A stretch of DNA of 64,000 nt from Chitinophagales bacterium (lineage in GTDB: Bacteria; Bacteroidota; Bacteroidia; Chitinophagales; Chitinophagaceae), in the NCBI GenBank assembly GCA_020636505.1, contig JACJXR010000008.1, positions 1-64,000 on the forward strand, written 5' to 3'. Numbering within the stretch: position 1 is the stretch's first letter; every line of letters starts with the position of its first letter. Below, piece by piece: positions 57,936 through 64,000 of this stretch. Below the pieces are notes generated by a model. It did not search any database and had not been told where the DNA came from. It saw nothing but the letters and a program-made list of their open reading frames with translations. Both the position numbers and the translations under genes were made by a program.

Positions 57936-58319
57936 ATGCAAGAAAGTAAGCGGCAGAAACAGATTGGTAAACTCGTATTGGAGGAGATGAGTGATATTTT
58001 CCAAAGAGAAGGTATGAGTATGGTGGATGGAGGTATGGTGTCCATATCGGAGGTATCCATGACACCCGATCTGTTGGAAGCAAGGATATATTTGAGTCTT
58101 TTTCAAGTGAATGACCCGGAAGCGTTGATGCAGAACATAACGGACAGGACCCCGGAATGGAGACACTTACTCGGGCAGCGTGTTCGGCATCAATTGAGAC
58201 GCATACCGGAACTTAAATTCTTCAAAGACGATACGCTCGACCACGTGTTCAAGATGGAAGAGCTGTTCAAATCGATAAAAGAATCCGACAAAAAGAACAA
58301 CACGGACGAAGATAAATGA
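57936..58319 (+). CDS. rbfA: Ribosome-binding factor A
   Basis: A 127-residue KH-like ribosome maturation factor acting on the 30S subunit. The sequence QKQIGKLVLEEMSDIFQREG and MVSISEVSMTPDLLEARIYL are typical, as is WRHLLGQRVRHQLRRIPELKFFKDDTLDHVFKM split over the middle and end. The ATG at 57936 gives the standard N-terminus; the frame opens at a TTG 33 bases earlier. A charged tail of Lys/Asp/Glu follows. Its TGA overlaps the next gene's ATG by 4 bp, so the two are translationally coupled. Confidence 0.94.
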   Translation: MQESKRQKQIGKLVLEEMSDIFQREGMSMVDGGMVSISEVSMTPDLLEARIYLSLFQVNDPEALMQNITDRTPEWRHLLGQRVRHQLRRIPELKFFKDDTLDHVFKMEELFKSIKESDKKNNTDEDK

Positions 58320-59557
58320 GCATAACCCTCATAAAACAACTTTCGTGGAGATACCTACGTGGCAAACGCTCCGGTAATGCCGTGCCTGTGCTGTCACGCA
58401 TCAGTATGGTGGCCATAGCAGTGGGTGCGGGTGCCATGATCGTTCTGTTTTCCGTGTTCAACGGTTTTGAGGGAATAGTAAAGGAGATGTACAAAGCCTT
58501 TTATCCGGACGTGAAGGTGACTACTGCCAAAGGCAAATTCTTTTCCATAGACGATGAGACATTTCAACAATTGAAAACGGTAGACGGAGTAGCTGTGGTG
58601 AGCAGTGTGCTGGAGGATAATGTTTTGCTGCAGAGCGAAACGGAAGAACGTGTGGCCACCATCAAAGGCGTAGATAAAGAGTACTTCAAGGTAAACAATG
58701 TGGAGCCGTATGTGCAGGAAGGCAATTGTGCCGTTACCGCCGAAGGTATCCCTACCGCAGTGGTTGGTACACGATTGATGGCGGAGCTTGGCTTGGACGT
58801 GTACAATGTGTTCAACAGAATGATAGCATTTTACCCAAACCCCAAAGCCACACCCGGTACATTTTCATTGTCGCCCGACAATGCGTTCACTTCATTGAAG
58901 TTGCGCCCCGACGGAGAGTTCACCATACAAGATGAATTTGACAGTAAATATGTGTTGGCGGATATAGGGTTGGTGCAAAGCTTGGTGATGGAAGAAGGAA
59001 AGTATTCTTCTATTGAACTGGCTATTAAGCCCGGCTACGATGTGTTTGACGTGAAGGAAGAGATACAATCCCTTTTGGGTGCAAAATATGATGTAGCCAC
59101 CCGTTATGAGCAGAACCGCACACTATACCTTGTGATGCGTTCGGAAAAATGGGCCGTATACGGAATACTGGTTTTGGTGCTGTTGATAGCCGCATTCAAC
59201 ATGGTGGGTGCATTGTCGCTGTTGGTGATGGAAAAGCAAAAGGACATTAGCATACTCAAAGCAATGGGTGCAACCAACGGTGATGTCAGCAAGGTGTTTG
59301 TGACCGAAGGTGTGCTTTGGTCGTTACTCGGCGGTGGAGTGGGGCTACTGATAGGTGGATTGCTTTGCTTCGGGCAACAGCAGTTCGGTTGGATAAAGTT
59401 GGGTGGCTCCTTCATTATAGACGCATACCCCGTACAGTTACAACTGTCTGACTTTGTATTGATACTGGCAACAGTTGCCGTAATAGGCATGTTGGCTGCA
59501 TGGTTCCCATCCGTGCGTGCTTCAAGAATTCAGACTATTTCTCTCAGAGCTGATTAG
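58316..59557 (+). CDS. LolC/LolE-like ABC transporter permease
   Basis: A 413-residue inner-membrane protein of the MacB/FtsX permease family. One N-terminal helix (about 28-50, ISMVAIAVGAGAMIVLFSVFN) precedes a large periplasmic domain (about 51-275). Three C-terminal helices follow (YGILVLVLLIAAFNMVGALS, LWSLLGGGVGLLIGGLLC, DFVLILATVAVIGMLAAWFP). The cytoplasmic loop KQKDISILKAMGATNGDVSK is the ATPase-contact motif. The layout matches LolC/LolE, which extract lipoproteins from the inner membrane. The cognate ATPase gene is not adjacent. It overlaps rbfA by 4 bp. Confidence 0.88.
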   Translation: MSITLIKQLSWRYLRGKRSGNAVPVLSRISMVAIAVGAGAMIVLFSVFNGFEGIVKEMYKAFYPDVKVTTAKGKFFSIDDETFQQLKTVDGVAVVSSVLEDNVLLQSETEERVATIKGVDKEYFKVNNVEPYVQEGNCAVTAEGIPTAVVGTRLMAELGLDVYNVFNRMIAFYPNPKATPGTFSLSPDNAFTSLKLRPDGEFTIQDEFDSKYVLADIGLVQSLVMEEGKYSSIELAIKPGYDVFDVKEEIQSLLGAKYDVATRYEQNRTLYLVMRSEKWAVYGILVLVLLIAAFNMVGALSLLVMEKQKDISILKAMGATNGDVSKVFVTEGVLWSLLGGGVGLLIGGLLCFGQQQFGWIKLGGSFIIDAYPVQLQLSDFVLILATVAVIGMLAAWFPSVRASRIQTISLRAD

Positions 59558-59559
59558 CC

Positions 59560-61359
59560 TTACATCTTCTCCGGTAGATTGATACCCATGGTGCCCATTG
59601 CATGACGCATGACTTGTGCTGTCATAATGATGAGCATAAGACGTAGTTGTTTCTTCTCATCGTTCTCCGCTTTGGATATACTGTGTACATCGTAGAAAGA
59701 GTTGAACTGTTGTGCCAACTGGAATGTGTAGTTGCACAATAGAGAAGGGTTGTACTCATCTGCTGCATTTTGCATGATATCAGGATACTGCTCCAATGTT
59801 ACAGCTAACATCTTTTCAGCAGGAGATATTTGTTCGGACAGTTTGAAGTCGGCAAACAAATTGTCTTTCGGCATTTTCTCTATGCCTTCTTTTCTTAAGA
59901 TGGAGCATATACGCGCATGTGCATATTGAATGAATGCCGCTGTGAACCCATGAAGGTCTATCGACTCTTTGGGGTCGAATATCATCTTCTTTTTCGGGTC
60001 TACGCGCAGTAGGTAGAACTTCAATGCACCCAGTCCTATGGTTTCGTAAAGTGTGGTCAGTTCTTCTTCAGTAAAGCCCTCGGTTTTACCTGCTTCTTCT
60101 GTTTGTTGTTTGGCGATGGCTATCATTTCGTCCATCATATCATCCGCATCCACAACCGTACCTTCACGGCTCTTCATTTTACCGGTTGGTAATTCTACCA
60201 TGCCGTATGACAAGTGATATATACCTTCGGCACATGGGTGGCCGAATTTTTGCAAAATGAGTTTCAGCACCTGCATATGGTAGTTCTGCTCATCGCCTAT
60301 CACATATACAGACTTGTCCAAGTTGCACTCTTCGTACTTTTTAATGGCTGTACCGATGTCTTGAGTGATGTATACGGCTGTACCATCTGCACGTTGTACT
60401 ATCTTTTGATCCAATCCTTCACTCTCAAGGTCTATCCATATGGAGCCGTCCTCTTTTTTGAAGAACACTCCTTTTTCAAGCCCTTGCTGCACCACCTCTT
60501 TACCCAACAGATAAGTATCGCTTTCGTAGTACATCTTGTCGAAGTTGACACCCATGCGCTTGTAGGAAACGTCAAAGCCTGCGTACACCCATCCGTTCAT
60601 GGTCTTCCACAGCTCCACCACATCTTCTTTGCCTGCTTCCCAATCTATCAGCATGACTTTGGCTTCTTTCAGGATAGGAGCTTCCTTTTCGGCTGTTTCT
60701 TGCTCCATTCCGTCTGCCACCATTTGAGCCACCTCTTTTTTGAACTCGTCGTTGTACTTCACATAGTAATCACCTACAAGGTGATCGCCTTTGATTCCTG
60801 TGCTTTCGGGAGTGGCACCGTTTGCATAGCGTTGCCATGCCACCATCGACTTACAGATGTGTATCCCACGGTCGTTGATGAGGTTGGCCTTCACCACTTT
60901 GTTTCCTGTCACCTCCAACACGCCCGACATGGCGTAACCGAGAAATATGTTTCTCAAGTGGCCGAAGTGCAGCGGCTTGTTGGTGTTGGGAGATGAATAT
61001 TCCACCATAACCGTTTTGTCGGTAGGTACTCCTTGCCCGTAAGTTGTGTTATTGTATTGAGATGTGACAAAGCTTGCCCAATAGCTGTCATGGATGGTCA
61101 GGTTCAGGAAGCCCGCCACAATATCATACGAAGCCACCCAATCCGAATTGTTGACCATATACTCGCCTATGGCTTTGCCTATCACATCGGGTTTGGTTCT
61201 GAGTAGTTTCAAGAAGGGGAAGAGTACCAAAGTATAGTCGCCCGTAAATTCAGGTTTTGTCTGATTTACGGTTACGGAAGATCCGGGTATTTCCACATCA
61301 GGATATAAATTGCCCAACGCCTCTTTTGCCAATGCCTTTATATCTGTTACTAAGCTCAT
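59560..61359 (-). CDS. argS: Arginyl-tRNA synthetase
   Basis: Class I synthetase charging tRNA-Arg. The 599 residues contain the N-terminal Add-1 domain, the HIGH-type signature HFGH in SSPNTNKPLHFGHLRNIFLG, and GKMKSREGTVVDADDMMDEM in place of a full KMSKS, which is normal for many ArgRS. The DALR anticodon-binding domain closes the protein (LCNYTFQLAQQFNSFYDVHS). It converges on the LolC/E-like gene with 2 bp between stops. A hairpin with a T tract lies about 50 bases upstream on the same strand, see the candidate RNA. Confidence 0.97.
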   Translation of the reverse strand: MSLVTDIKALAKEALGNLYPDVEIPGSSVTVNQTKPEFTGDYTLVLFPFLKLLRTKPDVIGKAIGEYMVNNSDWVASYDIVAGFLNLTIHDSYWASFVTSQYNNTTYGQGVPTDKTVMVEYSSPNTNKPLHFGHLRNIFLGYAMSGVLEVTGNKVVKANLINDRGIHICKSMVAWQRYANGATPESTGIKGDHLVGDYYVKYNDEFKKEVAQMVADGMEQETAEKEAPILKEAKVMLIDWEAGKEDVVELWKTMNGWVYAGFDVSYKRMGVNFDKMYYESDTYLLGKEVVQQGLEKGVFFKKEDGSIWIDLESEGLDQKIVQRADGTAVYITQDIGTAIKKYEECNLDKSVYVIGDEQNYHMQVLKLILQKFGHPCAEGIYHLSYGMVELPTGKMKSREGTVVDADDMMDEMIAIAKQQTEEAGKTEGFTEEELTTLYETIGLGALKFYLLRVDPKKKMIFDPKESIDLHGFTAAFIQYAHARICSILRKEGIEKMPKDNLFADFKLSEQISPAEKMLAVTLEQYPDIMQNAADEYNPSLLCNYTFQLAQQFNSFYDVHSISKAENDEKKQLRLMLIIMTAQVMRHAMGTMGINLPEKM

Positions 61360-61410
61360 TTGCCGGTAATATTTGCCGCAAAAATAGTGATTGCATTTTT
61401 ATCGGGGTAT

Positions 61411-61445
61411 GAAATAAAAAAATCCCCAGGGTCGATACCTCGGGG
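61411..61445 (-). terminator. Terminator-like hairpin upstream of argS
   Basis: On the minus strand CCCCGAGG, loop TATCGAC, CCTGGGG, then ATTTTTTTATTT. This is a proper rho-independent signal in the direction of argS, ending about 50 bases before its ATG. Confidence 0.7.
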
Positions 61446-61560
61446 AGCGCTTTTTATCTCGGTTTTCGGTGCTGACAGGGTCCGGCGGTTTAATGCCGGC
61501 TAATCTGTTTACTCATAGATACGTGTACATCGCGTACATCGTTAGAGGGACTACAATATT
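61411..61560 (-). ncRNA. Candidate small RNA or argS leader
   Basis: About 110 bases of GC-richer sequence upstream of the minus-strand terminator, including a CCGGC/GCCGG hairpin (about 61482-61500) and the CCCCGAGG/CCTGGGG terminator stem. No gene on this strand precedes it, so the terminator must end either an independent small RNA or an attenuated argS leader. I compared it from memory with tmRNA, SRP RNA, RNase P and 6S RNA and saw no matching signature. The 5' end is a guess. Confidence 0.35.
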
Positions 61561-61683
61561 ACAGCTAAGCCACAGAAGAAAAAACAGTGTTTTTCACGTT
61601 GTTTTTGTGCAAAAAATTCCTTACTACTGATTGTGCGTTATTCAATCAATAATTAGCTATTTTTATAATAGGTAAAGAGCGAT

Positions 61684-64000
61684 ATGAAAAAAACCTTATT
61701 GATATGGTTGACATTGTTTTGTGCATGGTTAGGTACTGAGGCACAAAACCAAGTTATCAATGGAAATTTTGAAGAATATACATCTTGCCCTACCGGAGGA
61801 TCTCAAGTTTATAGATGTAATAACTGGCGACAGTTTACAGGTGGAACATCTGATTATTTTCATTCTTGTAGTAATAGCGGTGTAAATGTACCCAATACGT
61901 TTGTCGGATATCAACAAGCTGCAAGCGGACAAGCATTCACAGGCGGATATCAATATTACCAAGGTCACGTTTATATATACAAAGAGTACATAGCGGGGAA
62001 AATGGCGCCACTTACTGTTGGAGACGCATATGAGGTGTCTATGTCGATATCATTAGGAAATACTTCAAAGTTTGGGACAAATGATATGGGTATCTACTTT
62101 TACGATAAGGGAATTGATAGCATACCAACATTTGATGTGTTGAATAAAAAACCTCAAGTATCTTTCTACGATAAAGACCCAATAATGGATACAACAAATT
62201 GGGTTAGGCTTGTGGATACAATGAGAGCAGATAGTACATATGATAACATTGTAATAGGTGGATTTTTGCATTATGACAGTCTTGAATTGGATAGCTTTAA
62301 CAAAGCAGCATCAATAAAGCATGCATATTATTTTGTGGATTCAGTTGTTGTAAGACGTATCTCACTTTTGGATATTACCAATGTCGATACTAATCTATGT
62401 GCAAGTGATACTATAGTAGTTGTTTATAATACTATAAAAAGGGCTGCAAATAACGTATTCTATGTACAATTATCAGATGAAACGGGTGATTTTGGTAATG
62501 GTATTATTATAGGATCAAAGAGTAGTGATACCTCAGGAACAATAGAATGTTTGCTGCCAAACAGTTTACCTTCTGCTGCCAATTATAGAATCAGAATTTA
62601 TGCTACTAGTGCAACAGATACTTCCAATGGGTATGAATATGATTTACATATTGGCAATAGAGACAGTATCAATATAACAGCTACAGCAACCAATCCTTTA
62701 TGCGAGGGCAGTACATTGTCTTTTTCTGCCACAGCGGACAAGTCTCCTGTTAGTTATTTGTGGACAGGTCCCAACAGCTTTAATGTCCCGAATGCAAATA
62801 CCTCAATAGGAAGTGTTAGTAGTGTACATTCCGGAAATTATATATCAACGGTGAAGTATTATGGTTGTGAAATAAAGGATACTCTAACCGTAAATGTTTT
62901 ACCACGCCCTGCGAAGCCGTATGTAAATAGCAATACACCCGTTTGTTCGGGAGATACAATCAAGTTGTATTCTTCAACAACGACATCAACTGTGACATAT
63001 GCCTGGACCGGTCCGGGTAGCTACGCCGACACTGTTCAAAATGCAACGATCGCAAACAGTACCACAAGTATGTCGGGCGTGTATACAATAACAGTCACTA
63101 AGAATGGATGCAATAACAGTGATACGACATCGGTTCTTGTTAAGCCTTCGCCGACACAAGTGTCGCTCAGTAGCAATACACCATTGTGTACAGGCGATAC
63201 CATGATGCTATTCAGTACAACATCAAGCACGGGAAGTACTTATGCCTGGACCGGTCCGGGAAGTTTCAGCTCAAGCTCGCGTAATGCCACTCAGGTGAAC
63301 GTGTTGCCAAGTTTCACCGGTTGGTACAAAATGACTGTGGACTATAATGGTTGTGATTACCAAGACAGCACATACGTGAACGTATACCCGATTCCGCCAA
63401 GCCCAATAGTAAGTTATTTGAACCCGATATGTGTGGGAGACTCATTGCAGGTATCGGCTCAAAATATATCAGGTGCAGTATACAGTTGGACAGGCCCTAA
63501 CAGCTTTACCGCCAATACCTATTTGGCCAGCAAAGCAAACATAACGATGAATGATACGGGTTACTACAAACTAACCATCACCAACAACGGTTGTACATCA
63601 TCGCCTGACAGCGTAAAAGTGTTAATCAATCCGCAACCTTTCGTGGTGATATTCCCATCCAAAGACACAATATGTTTGGGAGACCAAGTAACATTCACCG
63701 CACTGCCCAACAATGCAAACGGAATACTGAATTACGAATGGTATGTAAATGCTCAGTATGTAGGTATGGGTGTGTCGTATTCAGCCAATACCATCAACGA
63801 TAATGATGTGATATATTGTAAGATGGCCGATAACGCCTCTTGTGCAGGCACATTTGTAGACCAAAGCAATGATATACAGATGACGGTGCTTCCATGGATG
63901 ACACCTTCTGTAAGTATCTTCTCAAACCCTTCGGGTTCCGTTAAAGAGGGGATATATATAGACTTTACCGCCACCTCGACCAACGCGGGTACAATACCAC
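61684..64000 (+). CDS. Large secreted repeat protein, truncated by the window edge
   Basis: An open frame starts at ATG 61684 and is still open at the right edge (772 codons). A signal peptide (MKKTLLIWLTLFCAWLGTEAQ) is followed by a jelly-roll-like N-terminal domain (QVINGNFEEYTSCPTGGSQV ... YYFVDSVVVRRISL, about residues 20-240). Next come PKD/Ig-like units with the signature CxGDTIxLYS ... YAWTGPGS, at least five, each about 80-90 residues with paired cysteines. The last unit (TICLGDQVTFTALPNNANG) resembles the units of the metalloprotease at 25.7 kb. The first 1.2 kb is clearly AT-rich, later parts are not. A T9SS tail is expected beyond the window. It is probably a surface or gliding-related adhesin. 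Confidence 0.82.
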   Translation, partial: MKKTLLIWLTLFCAWLGTEAQNQVINGNFEEYTSCPTGGSQVYRCNNWRQFTGGTSDYFHSCSNSGVNVPNTFVGYQQAASGQAFTGGYQYYQGHVYIYKEYIAGKMAPLTVGDAYEVSMSISLGNTSKFGTNDMGIYFYDKGIDSIPTFDVLNKKPQVSFYDKDPIMDTTNWVRLVDTMRADSTYDNIVIGGFLHYDSLELDSFNKAASIKHAYYFVDSVVVRRISLLDITNVDTNLCASDTIVVVYNTIKRAANNVFYVQLSDETGDFGNGIIIGSKSSDTSGTIECLLPNSLPSAANYRIRIYATSATDTSNGYEYDLHIGNRDSINITATATNPLCEGSTLSFSATADKSPVSYLWTGPNSFNVPNANTSIGSVSSVHSGNYISTVKYYGCEIKDTLTVNVLPRPAKPYVNSNTPVCSGDTIKLYSSTTTSTVTYAWTGPGSYADTVQNATIANSTTSMSGVYTITVTKNGCNNSDTTSVLVKPSPTQVSLSSNTPLCTGDTMMLFSTTSSTGSTYAWTGPGSFSSSSRNATQVNVLPSFTGWYKMTVDYNGCDYQDSTYVNVYPIPPSPIVSYLNPICVGDSLQVSAQNISGAVYSWTGPNSFTANTYLASKANITMNDTGYYKLTITNNGCTSSPDSVKVLINPQPFVVIFPSKDTICLGDQVTFTALPNNANGILNYEWYVNAQYVGMGVSYSANTINDNDVIYCKMADNASCAGTFVDQSNDIQMTVLPWMTPSVSIFSNPSGSVKEGIYIDFTATSTNAGTIP

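Larger units (their letters stand above)
61360..61683. other. 324-bp intergenic region between divergent genes
   Basis: No credible coding frame. It contains the terminator-like hairpin and candidate RNA on the minus strand (61411-61560) and a direct repeat GTACATCGCGTACATCG (about 61525-61541). The right 80 bases, AT-rich, should hold the promoter of the secreted repeat protein (TTG at 61631-61633 and TAGCTATT 20 bases later, weak). Confidence 0.55.

Noticed and set aside
60214..60996. 260-codon plus-strand frame opposite argS
   Set aside because: Complementary to conserved synthetase motifs; His/Phe/Val-rich with no homology signal.
61411..61560. tmRNA, SRP RNA, RNase P RNA or 6S RNA
   Set aside because: No tRNA-like ends or tag reading frame, no GGAA-type SRP apical loop and no RNase P core motifs could be found; kept only as an unnamed candidate.

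Overview
The window looks like a chromosomal segment of a Bacteroidota bacterium, most likely from the Chitinophagaceae/Chitinophagales side. The evidence is mixed. There are type IX secretion (T9SS) C-terminal sorting domains, SusC/OMP-type outer-membrane receptors with a carboxypeptidase-like N-terminus, Omp28 proteins, the long form of IspG, DUF3109 and DUF6132 proteins, and several upstream boxes of the form TAnnTTTG, the -7 element typical of this phylum. Shine-Dalgarno sites are mostly absent. I see no rRNA, tRNA, IS element, prophage or CRISPR array.

Layout. 1-3.7 kb: the tail of an unknown gene, prfA, then a Wzz-like protein overlapping an O-antigen ligase-like protein. 3.7-15 kb: mostly housekeeping genes, namely ispG, a hydrolase, CBS and DUF3109 proteins, rpoN, alanine dehydrogenase plus a TerB-like protein, and a folD-queE-uppP operon, followed by a secreted unknown protein and a VOC pair divergent from a DJ-1/AraC regulator. 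16-25.5 kb: secreted unknowns (one clearly AT-rich), nif3 with a zinc-ribbon partner, etfBA, small membrane proteins and a 465-bp gene-free stretch holding a REP/MITE-like element. 25.7-32 kb: two convergent secreted M43 metalloproteases with T9SS signals. The first carries eleven Ig-like repeats, some of them with long blocks of identical DNA.

32.2-38.5 kb: a response regulator and a beta-propeller sensor kinase divergent from a large outer-membrane receptor. The shared intergenic region contains two copies of a C-rich/G-rich inverted motif just upstream of a TAnnTTTG box, so the three genes probably form one signalling unit. 38.6-43.3 kb: a five-gene operon with a PLP lyase, a thiolase, a SnoaL-like protein, a DUF2490 protein and an ACMSD-like decarboxylase, probably catabolic. 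43.4-48.1 kb: DUF1579, DinB, a 56-residue basic protein, dnaK and a lipoprotein.

48.3-52.1 kb: an ECF sigma factor followed 5 bp later by a 600-residue protein that has an anti-sigma-like N-terminus, one inner-membrane helix, a long low-complexity linker and a C-terminal beta-barrel-like domain. This has the architecture of dual-membrane-spanning anti-sigma factors, and a T9SS cargo gene lies downstream. 52.1-61.4 kb: zapA-lspA, an operon of two Omp28 lipoproteins, an unknown protein and a haem-type TonB receptor, then rbfA with a LolC/E-like permease, and argS. A possible small RNA or leader with its own terminator lies upstream of argS. From 61.7 kb a large secreted repeat protein runs off the right edge.

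All calls come from reading translated sequence and motifs by eye; no database search was run.
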